This document shows positions 33,916-41,103 of a stretch of 64,000 bases of DNA, one piece after another. Both the position numbers and the translations under genes were made by a program. The DNA is from Actinacidiphila bryophytorum. GTDB lineage: Bacteria; Actinomycetota; Actinomycetes; Streptomycetales; Streptomycetaceae. The stretch spans positions 62,001 to 126,000 of the forward strand of contig NZ_JAFFIX010000013.1 in NCBI RefSeq assembly GCF_016916835.1, read 5' to 3'. The notes beneath the pieces were generated by a model that saw only the letters and a program-made list of their open reading frames with translations, searched no databases and had not been told where the DNA came from. Every line of letters begins with the position of its first letter. The first letter of the stretch is position 1.

Positions 33916-34156
33916 ACTCAGAGGCTATGCGAGTCCCTGCAGCGGCCTCGGCGTGATTGGCGAGGCGGTCGATCATCGCGGCGGCCACGAAGTCGTCGGA
34001 GAAGGCCTCGCCGCCGTCGTATGCGAGAAGATTCGACGGAACCGTCGCACGCTCGGGCGGCACACGGCGGAGGGGTGCTGCTGGTGAGGCGCGGGCGGAA
34101 TGGGAGCACGTCGCCGCAGCGGCGCGACGAGTCGCGGCTGCGGGCGGCAGCGTGGA

Positions 34157-34575
34157 TGGTTCGGGTCGACCTGTCGGGCCTGCGCGATTACGCCGCGAGT
34201 TTTCTCCGCGGCAGGATCGGCAGCCGCGAGAGCCGCTACCGAAGCCGGTTGATCCGGCGTTACGTCGGCTACGGCGGCCGCTACCTGCACCTCCGGGGCG
34301 GGGTCCTGTTCTGGCCCCGGCCCCGGCAGCGGCTCTTCCAGTACCGGCTGCGGTGGTCTGCACGAAGGGCCGACGTCGAGGACCTGGAAACGCTCCTGGA
34401 CACCGGGGGCTGGCGCGCCACCTGGCTGTCTCGTGGCTGGTCGCAGCCGGTCGGCGCGCCGACCTCCGCAACGGAATCGACCGGGAGTTGCAGTCCGACG
34501 CACCGCGCGGATACGGCTGGGACTACTGCACGGCCCTGGTCCGACTCGGCATGCAGAGCCGCTCCTCGCACCAGG
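34157..34575 (+). pseudogene. Frameshifted DUF6000-family remnant
   Basis: The first part is read in one frame and shows LIRRYVGYGGRYLHLRGGVLFW and VEDLETLLDTGGWRATW. The second part is read one base earlier from about 34415 and shows HLAVSWLVAAGRRADLRNGIDREL and GWDYCTALVRLGMQSRSS. Together they recreate the order of a DUF6000 protein (R-Y-V, then GGWR, then S/A-W-L-I/V-G/A, then YC-ALVRLG), but the frame is broken and the C-terminal half is missing. The DNA upstream back to 33916 shows no other gene. The family assignment is from memory of its motifs. Confidence 0.5.
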
Positions 34576-34624
34576 CGGGTTGTGGGAACAGTGGTCCGGT
34601 GGGGAAGGCAGGGAGTCGGTGGCG

Positions 34625-34867
34625 GTGGCGCGCCACAAGATCCTCGCCCGCGCGGCCGTCGCCGCCGTCACCGTGATCCTCGGGCTGGGCGCCGCCGCCG
34701 GTGCCGCTCAGGCCTCACCCCCGCCGGGCAGCGGCTTCATGTTCATGGGCTACTTCCCCACCTACGCGAGCTGCGTCGCCCAGGCCCAGGCCAACGCCCC
34801 GATCCACGGCCCGGTCTACATCTGCGAGTACGGCACCAACGGCTTGTACCTGCTGTGGATGCACTGA
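34625..34867 (+). CDS. Small secreted peptide of unknown function
   Basis: This 80-residue product has a clear signal peptide (ARHKILARAAVAAVTVILGLGAAAGAAQA). The mature peptide is about 50 residues with two cysteines (YASCVAQAQ and YICEYG), aromatic residues and an ending YLLWMH. The GTG at 34625 has GGGAG nine bases upstream; a GTG six bases earlier is also in frame. It directly follows the broken DUF6000 locus. I do not recognise the family. One disulfide is likely. Confidence 0.6.
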   Translation: MARHKILARAAVAAVTVILGLGAAAGAAQASPPPGSGFMFMGYFPTYASCVAQAQANAPIHGPVYICEYGTNGLYLLWMH

Positions 34868-35012
34868 CCTGACGCGCCCCCGGCACGGCCCCGCGGCACA
34901 CGAACGCGCGGGTCCGTGCCGCCGGGGTTCGCTCTCCGGTACGGAGGAGTGGGTGAGCCGCCGTGAGCCGCCACATAGCGCACGCCGACGACCGTACCGA
35001 TCCCACGATCAG

Positions 35013-35261
35013 TCAGGCGCGCAGGTGCGCCAGGAGATCGTCACCCGCCGGGTAGGGGCGCTCCGCGGGCAGGAGCCGCCGGGCCGCCTCCAGCGCCCCT
35101 TCCAAGCCCTCACGGGTGATCTCGACGACCAGGACCGTCTCCTAGCCCTCCTTTCCGGCCCACCCGCACCGATACATCATCCACTCGGGTTCTGACACAT
35201 CGACCAGGTTCTCCGGTCGGCGCGCGGTGCGCCAGCGGGTTTTGGCGCCGTCGGAGGCCAT
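35013..35261 (-). pseudogene. Small reading frame interrupted by an in-frame TAG
   Basis: From an ATG at 35261 the frame encodes 39 residues (MASDGAKTRWRTARR at the start, WMMYRCGWAGKEG at the end) to a TAG at 35142-35144. The same frame then continues without interruption for 43 codons (ETVLVVEITREGLEGALEAAR, RPYPAGDDLLAHLRA) to a TGA at 35013. The second part has strong G/C third-position bias, as real genes here do, but no usable start codon. A single nonsense mutation in an 83-codon gene is the simplest reading. No other feature is seen in 34868-35376 apart from an AT-rich promoter region. Confidence 0.4.
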
Positions 35262-35376
35262 ATGAGCAGGGAAAACGCAATATCGACATCTCCCGCGAAG
35301 GCCGTTACCTTCACCTGGTCATCGGCCGGCCGTCGGGCCGGGTCCGACCCCATGCACCCCATTCAGGGAGAGACGC

Positions 35377-35952
35377 ATGCCTCATCTCGCGCTGTACACA
35401 TTCGGCGTCCTGAAGTCGCCGCTCGCCGATCCCGCGCCCCTCATGCGGGAGTTCCACGACAGCGGCGCGGCCGTGTACCCGGACATCGGCCGGCAGCCCG
35501 GGTATCTCGCGCGGGCCGAACCTGCGGAGGGAGGTCAGGGCACGCTCTTCGAGCTGGACTGGGGCGCGTGGGGGGAGTTCGCCGTACCGGCCTGGTACGG
35601 CAAGGGCCGCACGGTGGAGACCATCGCGCTGGCCGCGACGCTCTCGCTGTGGGCCGGGCTGCGCCCTGCCTTCGAGGCGATCTACACCGGTGTGCACCGC
35701 GAGGCGCTGAACCGGCGTTACGACTGGTTCGAGAGGACAGGGCACCCGAATTACGTCTTCTGGTGGGTCGGCGACGACGTGACACCCGTCTGGCAGGACG
35801 GGGTCTCCCGGCTGGAGCACCTGCATGAGCACGGTCCCGCGCCGCACGCCTTCACCTTCCACCGGTCGTTCACTTCCGAGGGAGTTCCTGCCGACGGTAG
35901 AGGTCACGCAGCAGGGAGATCTCTGCACCGTGATGGATCAGCTCCCTGTTGA
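35377..35952 (+). CDS. DUF3291 family protein
   Basis: This 191-residue protein begins MPHLALYTFGVLKSP and has the DUF3291 landmarks WGAWGEFAVPAWYGKGR, TLSLWAGLRPAFEAIYTGVHREALNRRYDWF, NYVFWWVGDDVTPVWQDGVSRLEHLHEHGPAPHAFTF. This is a dimeric alpha/beta-barrel domain related to antibiotic-biosynthesis monooxygenases, with no known activity. The ATG has GGGAGAG upstream. The last 27 codons overlap the 3' end of the convergent DinB gene by 83 bp, giving an unusual Gly/Arg/His-rich tail after the normal family end. Confidence 0.8.
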   Translation: MPHLALYTFGVLKSPLADPAPLMREFHDSGAAVYPDIGRQPGYLARAEPAEGGQGTLFELDWGAWGEFAVPAWYGKGRTVETIALAATLSLWAGLRPAFEAIYTGVHREALNRRYDWFERTGHPNYVFWWVGDDVTPVWQDGVSRLEHLHEHGPAPHAFTFHRSFTSEGVPADGRGHAAGRSLHRDGSAPC

Positions 35953-36418
35953 CGTGCAGGACGATGCCCTCCATGGGAAATTGCTCGGGACCCACCGCGG
36001 GCGGGTTCTCCAGGTCGGCGTCGGAGAGTTCGCGGACCCCCGCGTTCCATCTCCCGTACATGTCGTCGAGCTGTTTCAGCGCCTCGTCGGCGGTCCCCGC
36101 GTAGGGGTACGTGTCGGAGTCGACGTCCTGGCCGCCGAAGTGCCACCCGACCCGGTAGCCCAGACAGGAGACGACGATGTGCGCCATGCGCCATGCGATC
36201 GTGGTCACCGGCGCAGGCTCCGGGGCAGGGGACGCGTAGTCCACCGTCCACTCCCCCGCACCCGCCGACGCGTCCGACGCGCCACGCGGCCGTACGCTCC
36301 AGCACCCGCGCACCGGCTCCCAGAAGTACTCCTCGTCGGTGAGCCCCTCCCACCGCGGCCGCAGGTTCTTCTGCCAGTGCCGGTCCAGCTGGTCGGCGAG
36401 TCGGTCGCTTCTTGTCAT
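35870..36418 (-). CDS. DinB family protein
   Basis: This 182-residue four-helix-bundle protein begins RSDRLADQLDRHWQKNLRPRWEGLTDEEYFWEPVRGCWSVRPR. The likely metal-binding histidines are in WRMAHIVVSCLGYRV and VNRELIHHGAEISLLRDL, the DinB_2/DUF664 pattern. Members include mycothiol- and bacillithiol-dependent transferases; the function here is unknown. It overlaps the convergent DUF3291 gene at the 3' ends. Confidence 0.85.
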   Translation of the reverse strand: MTRSDRLADQLDRHWQKNLRPRWEGLTDEEYFWEPVRGCWSVRPRGASDASAGAGEWTVDYASPAPEPAPVTTIAWRMAHIVVSCLGYRVGWHFGGQDVDSDTYPYAGTADEALKQLDDMYGRWNAGVRELSDADLENPPAVGPEQFPMEGIVLHVNRELIHHGAEISLLRDLYRRQELPRK

Positions 36419-36468
36419 TTCCGCACCCTAGCGACACCGCGGCCCCGGCTGGCGGCAGGGCCGGGGGC

Positions 36469-37701
36469 TCAGGCCAGGGGGAGGGTGAGGGCGGTGGCCA
36501 GGGCGGGGCGGAGGCGGGTGTCGTGGAGGATGGCGCGGTAGTCGTGGGCCGCGGACAGGTGGCGGTCGGTGGATGCGGTGGCCGTCAGGGCGGCGCGGAC
36601 GGGCGGGGTGGTGGCGCCGATGCGGGGGAGGATGCGCAGTGCCTCGGCGTAGAGGCGGAAGCTGTCGCCTCCCGCGGCCATCTCCTGCAGGGTGTCCTCG
36701 ACCGCCCGCAGGCTCGGCGCGGGCTCGCCGGTGATCGACCACCAGGCCAGAGCCGCCTGCAGGCGGCCCCAGCCTTCGGTGTGGTCCAGGAAGGAGCGCA
36801 CCTTGTGCGCGTACGGTGCCGCCGCCGGGCCGAAGTCGGTCAGCCACCAGACCGGGCCGCAGGCCGGCGGGTCGGCAGCCAGCACCGCTTCGCCGACGCG
36901 TTCCAGGACGGACGGTCCGTTGCCGCTGATCCGCCAGGCGGCCCAGGCGACCTTGAGGTGGTTGGCCGGGTGGTCGAGTACGGCGCAGGCGCGCAGCGCC
37001 TGTTCGGCCGGGGCCGCGCCCGGGCCCATGGTCACCAGCGCGTCGGCGGCGCCCAGCGAATACCGCGGGTCGGCGAGGAGCGGCAGGATGTCCGGCAGCG
37101 CGGGCAGCGCGTCCTCGCCCCACGCCTCGAACACCCGCAGGGCGGCGCCGGTCAGGCTCTGCGTACGGCCGGCGTGCTCGTCCCGTACGAGGTCGCGCAG
37201 GGCGGGCAGCAGCGCGGCGGCGAACTCCCGCAGGGGGATGAGGAGTTCGCTCAGGGACGGGAGTCGCACGGACGTCAGCACCCAGCCGCCCGAGCGGAAC
37301 TCCCGGTCGAAGGCGCGGAATCGCTCGACCAGGCCGGGTACGGCACGCGGATCGCCGATGCGGGCCAGCGCCCAGGAGGCGAAGTCGCCGACTCTGCCGT
37401 CGATCCCGGCGGCCCGGCCGCGGTCGCCCAGCAGGTCCGCGAGTCTGTCGGCGTAGGGCGCGGCCCGCTTCCCGAGCATCGCGAGCAGATGCACCGCCCG
37501 CAGCCGGACGCCGGGGTCCGGGTGGGCGAGCAGCCCGCCGGCGAAGGGCAGCAGCACGGGGCCTTCCGACGGGCGGAGCAGCAGGCGCCGCCAGCCCTCG
37601 TCCAGAGCGGGCAGCTCCGGCGCACGCGTCGCGGCCTCGTTGGAGAACCGCCCCCGCGGTACGTCGTCGGCCACCGCCACCCCCCATGGTCCCGGGGCCA
37701 T
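36469..37701 (-). CDS. HEAT-repeat protein, possibly N-terminally truncated
   Basis: This protein of up to 410 residues is made of HEAT-like helical pairs: LLAHPDPGVRLRAVHLLAMLG, GDFASWALARIGDPRAVPGLVERF, YSLGAADALVTMGPGAAPAEQALRA and HPANHLKVAWAAWRISG. Such solenoids bind proteins. Related Streptomyces proteins as I recall them are longer, with further repeats before this point, so the 5' part may have been lost. The 175-bp MITE-like copy 2 begins 144 bp upstream. The start is uncertain: the ATG at 37701 lacks a good ribosome site, and a downstream GTG (VADDVPRG) has a G-rich one. Confidence 0.65.
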   Translation of the reverse strand: MAPGPWGVAVADDVPRGRFSNEAATRAPELPALDEGWRRLLLRPSEGPVLLPFAGGLLAHPDPGVRLRAVHLLAMLGKRAAPYADRLADLLGDRGRAAGIDGRVGDFASWALARIGDPRAVPGLVERFRAFDREFRSGGWVLTSVRLPSLSELLIPLREFAAALLPALRDLVRDEHAGRTQSLTGAALRVFEAWGEDALPALPDILPLLADPRYSLGAADALVTMGPGAAPAEQALRACAVLDHPANHLKVAWAAWRISGNGPSVLERVGEAVLAADPPACGPVWWLTDFGPAAAPYAHKVRSFLDHTEGWGRLQAALAWWSITGEPAPSLRAVEDTLQEMAAGGDSFRLYAEALRILPRIGATTPPVRAALTATASTDRHLSAAHDYRAILHDTRLRPALATALTLPLA

Positions 37702-37844
37702 GGTGCCAGAGGGAGCAGACGCGTGCGTGCCCGCCCGGCAGGACGTCCGGCGGGCACGGCGCCGAGCCCTTCGCGGCCGGAAGGGGGAGCCGGCGAGGGG
37801 GCGGAGGCCCCGCCGACTGCCGTCCGTCCGGCGGATGTTGTGGT

Positions 37845-38023
37845 TAGGCCGTGTTGTGGAAGTCCCGCCTGCCCCGCGGCGCCTGGCACGCACGCTCGCT
37901 GCGTTGTCGGAGTCGTCCGAGCAGGCCCACTACGAGGACGACCCTCCGCCTTGCGATCGCACGCACCAGACGCCGCGGGGCCCGCCCTGTGGGCGGACGG
38001 CGCTACTTCCAAAACACGGCCTA
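37845..38023. mobile_element. 175-bp MITE-like element, copy 2 (inverted)
   Basis: The body (37847-38021) is 175 bp and is flanked by TA on both sides. It is the reverse complement of copy 1 with three substitutions by eye, one of which makes the left terminal repeat imperfect (GTGTTGTGG instead of GTGTTTTGG). It has no coding capacity of its own. It sits between the 5' side of the HEAT gene and the 3' end of the cupin gene. The two copies bracket 18.3 kb. Confidence 0.85.
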
Positions 38024-38094
38024 AACCTGCCGTCGTCGGGTCGACGGCGGCGACACCGGGCGTCCCGTCACCGGCGGCCGAGGCCCGCGTGACC

Positions 38095-38475
38095 TCAGGT
38101 CCTGGACCTGATCTGCATGCCCGGCCGGCGCGTGTGGACGGTCAGGTAGTCCAGGCCGTCCGCGCCCGCGCGGATCTCCCGGGTCGAGCCGCGCGGCAGC
38201 CAGCCGAGGGCGCCTTCCCCGAGCGGCAGCAGCTCGCCCGGCCCCGGCTCCCGGTCCTCCGGCCCGGCCCCGAGCGTGCCGGAGCCGGACACGACGAGGA
38301 CCAGGACGTCGAGTTCGGGCTCGGCGTGCGCGGCGATGTGCTCGCCGGGGGCGAGGTGGACGAGGTTGGCGTCGAGCTGGCGGCCGGGCTCGGCCAGCTT
38401 CCACAGCACGCCGGTCGCCGCCCCGCCGGAGGCCACGGTCAGCGCCCTGGTGTCGCACAGCACTTGCGCCGTCAT
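38095..38475 (-). CDS. Cupin domain protein
   Basis: This 126-residue single-domain cupin shows the first motif LVHLAPGEHIAAHAEPELDVLVLVVSGSGTLG, with two His and one Glu placed as metal ligands, and a weaker second motif (LLPLGEGALGWLPRGSTREI). The substrate is unknown; small cupins of this kind are often sensors or dioxygenase-like. The ATG at 38475 has GAGGGAG upstream. It is divergent from the ferredoxin gene over 87 bp containing TTACATGTA. Confidence 0.8.
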   Translation of the reverse strand: MTAQVLCDTRALTVASGGAATGVLWKLAEPGRQLDANLVHLAPGEHIAAHAEPELDVLVLVVSGSGTLGAGPEDREPGPGELLPLGEGALGWLPRGSTREIRAGADGLDYLTVHTRRPGMQIRSRT

Positions 38476-38515
38476 GGTGGGCTCCCTCGCTGCCGGATGC
38501 TCTGGCGGCAATTAT

Positions 38516-38523
38516 TACATGTA
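38516..38523. promoter_or_regulatory. TACATGTA palindrome in AT-rich divergent promoter
   Basis: An AT-rich patch (ATTATTACATGTAGGATTCG) between the cupin and ferredoxin genes contains the 8-bp palindrome TACATGTA. It is a candidate site for the winged-helix regulator encoded downstream of the ferredoxin gene. Confidence 0.35.
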
Positions 38524-38562
38524 GGATTCGTGAAAAAGCCCAGGAGGCAGGAGGGTGGTCGC

Positions 38563-38895
38563 ATGACGTATGTGATCGCGCAGCCTTGCGTGGACGTCAA
38601 GGACAAGGCGTGCATCGACGAGTGCCCCGTGGACTGCATCTACGAGGGCCGGCGCTCGCTCTACATCCACCCCGACGAGTGCGTGGACTGCGGGGCGTGC
38701 GAGCCGGTCTGCCCGGTCGAGGCGATCTTCTACGAGGACGACGTGCCCGCCGAGTGGCAGGGCTACTACGCCGCGAACGTGGAGTTCTTCGACGAACTCG
38801 GCTCCCCCGGCGGCGCCTCCCGGCTCGGCCCGGTCGACCGCGACCACCCGCTGGTCGCCGCGCTCCCGCCGCAGGGCGGCGGCAGTGAGGACTGA
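38563..38895 (+). CDS. 7Fe-type ferredoxin
   Basis: This 110-residue electron carrier has the FdxA layout: a first cluster region CVDVKDKACIDECPVDC, then HPDECVDCGACEPVCPVEAIF. The C-x2-C-x2-C-x3-CP motif ligates a [4Fe-4S] cluster, and the first region fits a [3Fe-4S] or second cluster. A C-terminal extension (EWQGYYAANVEFFDELGSP) is usual in actinobacterial FdxA. The ATG has GGAGGCAGGAGGG upstream. It lies ahead of a leader-repeat region and a cysteine-containing regulator, which may sense the same Fe-S status. Confidence 0.92.
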   Translation: MTYVIAQPCVDVKDKACIDECPVDCIYEGRRSLYIHPDECVDCGACEPVCPVEAIFYEDDVPAEWQGYYAANVEFFDELGSPGGASRLGPVDRDHPLVAALPPQGGGSED

Positions 38896-39069
38896 CGAGC
38901 GAGCTTCCGCAGCGGCCGGCCGAGGAACGAGGCCGTCCGCGAAGGAAGCAAGGAGGAAGACCGACCATGCAGACGGAGGGCTGACGAGCGAGCTTCCGCA
39001 GCGGCCGGCCGAGGAACGAGGCCGTCCACGAAGGAAGCAAGGAGGAAGACCGACCATGGACAGGGAGGG
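38892..39069 (+). repeat. Tandem duplication of an 89-bp intercistronic unit
   Basis: Two copies (38892-38980 and 38981-39069) differ at only a few positions. Each begins with CTGACGAGCGAGC, carries the palindrome CGGCCGGCCG, and ends with a strong AAGGAGGAAG ribosome site and an ATG. The first TGA is the ferredoxin stop. 89 is not a multiple of three, so this is not a coding repeat. Confidence 0.85.
38967..38984 (+). CDS. Leader mini-ORF MQTEG
   Basis: ATG CAG ACG GAG GGC TGA follows a strong AAGGAGGAAG site by 8 bases, in the first copy of the 89-bp repeat. A five-residue product is too short to act as a protein. It may be a translated leader controlling downstream initiation, or a by-product of the duplication. 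Confidence 0.4.
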   Translation: MQTEG

Positions 39070-39073
39070 CTGA
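39056..39073 (+). CDS. Leader mini-ORF MDREG
   Basis: ATG GAC AGG GAG GGC TGA follows the same strong ribosome site in the second repeat copy. Its stop is one base before the GTG of the winged-helix regulator, and its own sequence supplies the regulator's GGGAGGG site, so the two are placed for coupled or re-initiated translation. Alternatively, one inserted base converted an original ATG start (MDREGEVAG) into this mini-ORF. Confidence 0.45.
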   Translation: MDREG

Positions 39074-39074
39074 G

Positions 39075-39764
39075 GTGGCGGGCGCGCAGGTGAGCCCGCG
39101 GCGCCGGGAGGTCCTCGACGTGCTGCGCGCCGCCGCCGGGCCGCTGGGCGTGGCGGAGGTCGCCGAGCAGGTCGGCGTCCACCCCAACACCGTCCGCTTC
39201 CACCTGGACGCGCTGATCGCGCAGGGGGCGGTCCACCAGCGGGTGGAGCAGCCGGCGGGACCCGGGCGCCCGCGTACGGTCTACGCGCCCCGCCCGGGCA
39301 TGGACCGCAGCGGCACCAGGAGCTACCGCCTGCTGGCCCAGGTGCTGGTCAGCAGGCTCGCGTCCATCGGCGAGTGCGCGGCGGGCGAGGCCACCGCGGC
39401 GGGCCGCGAGTGGGGCCGCTTCCTGGTCGACCCGATGCCGCCCTTCCGCCGGCCCGGCGCGGCGGAGTCGGCGGACCGGCTCACCGCGCTGCTGTCCGAC
39501 CTCGGCTTCGCACCGGCGCAGGAGGCCGGCGAGGACGGGGCGCCCGGCCTGATCCGGCTGCGGCACTGCCCCTTCCTCGAACTCGCCGAGGAGTACGGCC
39601 AGGTGGTGTGCTCGGTGCACCTGGGCCTGATGCAGGGCGCACTGGCCGCACTGGACGCCCCGCTGACCGCGACAGCCCTGCGCCCCTTCGCCGAACCCGA
39701 CTCCTGCCTCGCAGAACTCGCCCCCGTCCCACCCCCCGACCGACCCGCAGGAGCAGCACGGTGA
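39075..39764 (+). CDS. Winged-helix regulator with conserved cysteines (SufR/ArsR-like)
   Basis: This 229-residue regulator has an N-terminal winged helix (SPRRREVLDVLRAAAGPLGVAEVAEQVGVHPNTVRFHLDALIAQGAVHQRVE). Its C-terminal domain has LRHCPFLELAEEYGQVVCSVHLGLMQGAL and later PDSCLAEL. The three spaced cysteines resemble those of SufR-type Fe-S regulators, so cluster or redox sensing is plausible but not shown. The GTG at 39075 is supported by GGGAGGG six bases upstream. It follows the ferredoxin gene and is coupled (GTGA) to a membrane protein gene. Confidence 0.8.
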   Translation: MAGAQVSPRRREVLDVLRAAAGPLGVAEVAEQVGVHPNTVRFHLDALIAQGAVHQRVEQPAGPGRPRTVYAPRPGMDRSGTRSYRLLAQVLVSRLASIGECAAGEATAAGREWGRFLVDPMPPFRRPGAAESADRLTALLSDLGFAPAQEAGEDGAPGLIRLRHCPFLELAEEYGQVVCSVHLGLMQGALAALDAPLTATALRPFAEPDSCLAELAPVPPPDRPAGAAR

Positions 39765-40189
39765 ACACGACATGGGCGGCGACCGCCACCGCGGTGACCT
39801 TCATATGGCTCGGGATGGTGCTGGCGATCTCCTTCCTGGAGACGCCGCTGAAATTCCGCGCCCCGGGGGTGACCGTGCCGGTCGGGCTGGGCATCGGGCG
39901 GCTGGTCTTCCGTGCGCTGAACTCCGTCGAGGCGGTGCTGGCCGCGGTGGTGCTCGCCGCGGTCCTGGCCGGCGGCGCCCCGGCGGGTGTCCTCGGCCCC
40001 GCCGTCGCGGTGCTGGTCCTGCTGGCGGTGCAGGTCGGGGTGGTACGCCGCCGGCTCGGCCGCCGCTCCGACCGGGTGCTGGCGGGCGAGGAACTGCCGC
40101 GCTCCCGCGGCCACTTGGCCTATGTGGGCCTGGAGCTGGCCAAGGTCGTGCTGCTGGTCGTCCTGGGCGTCGCCCTGCTCGCGGCGTAG
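39761..40189 (+). CDS. Four-helix membrane protein of unknown function
   Basis: This 142-residue protein has four hydrophobic segments: TAVTFIWLGMVLAISFL, SVEAVLAAVVLAAVLAGG, AVAVLVLLAVQVGVV and AKVVLLVVLGVALLAA. The conserved-looking ISFLETPLKFRAPGVTVPVGLGIGRLVF follows the first helix. The GTG overlaps the TGA of the regulator gene. I recall similar transmembrane proteins paired with this type of regulator in actinobacteria, but no function is known. Confidence 0.75.
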   Translation: MNTTWAATATAVTFIWLGMVLAISFLETPLKFRAPGVTVPVGLGIGRLVFRALNSVEAVLAAVVLAAVLAGGAPAGVLGPAVAVLVLLAVQVGVVRRRLGRRSDRVLAGEELPRSRGHLAYVGLELAKVVLLVVLGVALLAA

Positions 40190-40202
40190 CAGACGGCGGT
40201 AC

Positions 40203-40991
40203 TCAGCCGGCAGCAGCAGCGGGCAGGCCCGCCGTGAGCGCCGCGGTGTGCAGGACGCCGCGGAGCATCGCGGGCGTCAGCGTCCGGGTGGAGATGTTGC
40301 GCCGGCTCGGGTGGTAGCTGGCGAAGAGGTGCAGGACCGCGTCACCTTCCGCGGCCCGCAGCGTGACGTGGGCGGCGTGGGCGAAGGCCGGGCGGGGGCG
40401 GGGCAGCAGCCAGCCCGCGTCGGCCAGCACGGGCAGCAGGGCCTGCCAGCCGAAGCCGCCGAGTACCAGGACGGCCCGCAATGTCGGGCGCAGCAGCCGG
40501 AATTCGCGGGCGAGCCAGGGGCGGCAGGTGTCGCGTTCCTGCGTGGTGGGCCGGTTGTCGGGCGGGGCGCAGTGCACGGGGGCGGTGATGCGTACGCCGC
40601 GCAGTTCCAGGCCGTCGGCCCGGTCCACCGCTGTCGGGCGGGAGGCGAGGCCCACCGCGTGCAGGGCGGCGTAGAGCACGTCGCCCGAGGGGTCGCCGGT
40701 GAACATCCGCCCGGTGCGGTTGCCGCCGTGCGCGGCGGGGGCGAGGCCGACGACGGCCAGCGGGGCGTCCTGCGGGCCGAAGCCGGGCACGGGCCTGGCC
40801 CAGTACGTCTGGTCCGCGTAGGCCCGCCGCCTGACCCGGCCGACCTCCTCGCGCCAGGCGACCAGCCGCGGGCAGGCCCGGCAGCCGGTCACCGCCTCGT
40901 CCAGCGCGGGCACTCCGGCGGCGCGGGCGGCGGCCGCCACGGGGAAACCGAGGTCGCCGGGGTCGTACGCGCCACTGCCGCCGGGTGCCAT
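40203..40991 (-). CDS. Family 5 (UdgB-type) uracil-DNA glycosylase
   Basis: This 262-residue DNA repair enzyme removes uracil and other deaminated bases. Family marks are CRACPRLVAWREEVG, YWARPVPGFGPQDAPLAVVGLAPAAHGGNRTGRMFTGDPSGD (motif 1) and LFASYHPSRRNISTRTLT (motif 2 with H-P-S). Cysteines for a [4Fe-4S] cluster are seen in CRAC, PVHCAPPDN and RDTCRPWL. It ends 14 bp from the convergent membrane protein gene and is divergent from the DUF488 gene. Confidence 0.93.
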   Translation of the reverse strand: MAPGGSGAYDPGDLGFPVAAAARAAGVPALDEAVTGCRACPRLVAWREEVGRVRRRAYADQTYWARPVPGFGPQDAPLAVVGLAPAAHGGNRTGRMFTGDPSGDVLYAALHAVGLASRPTAVDRADGLELRGVRITAPVHCAPPDNRPTTQERDTCRPWLAREFRLLRPTLRAVLVLGGFGWQALLPVLADAGWLLPRPRPAFAHAAHVTLRAAEGDAVLHLFASYHPSRRNISTRTLTPAMLRGVLHTAALTAGLPAAAAG

Positions 40992-41103
40992 CCGCTCGTC
41001 CGCCTCTCCCCCGCCGGGCCGTGCGCGACCGGCCGCGGGCGGCCTGCGCCGGTAAGATGAACACTCCGCCGGGGCTGCCCGTCAGGGAAAGGTGGTGCGC
41101 GCC

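Noticed and set aside
35177..35362. A 61-codon minus-strand frame
   Set aside because: It overlaps the amber-split frame in another phase, has poorer codon bias and no ribosome site.
38885..39073. A 62-codon frame spanning both 89-bp repeats
   Set aside because: The 89-bp unit is not a multiple of three, so the two copies are read differently, and the product is a basic low-complexity string. The mini-ORFs have better initiation signals.
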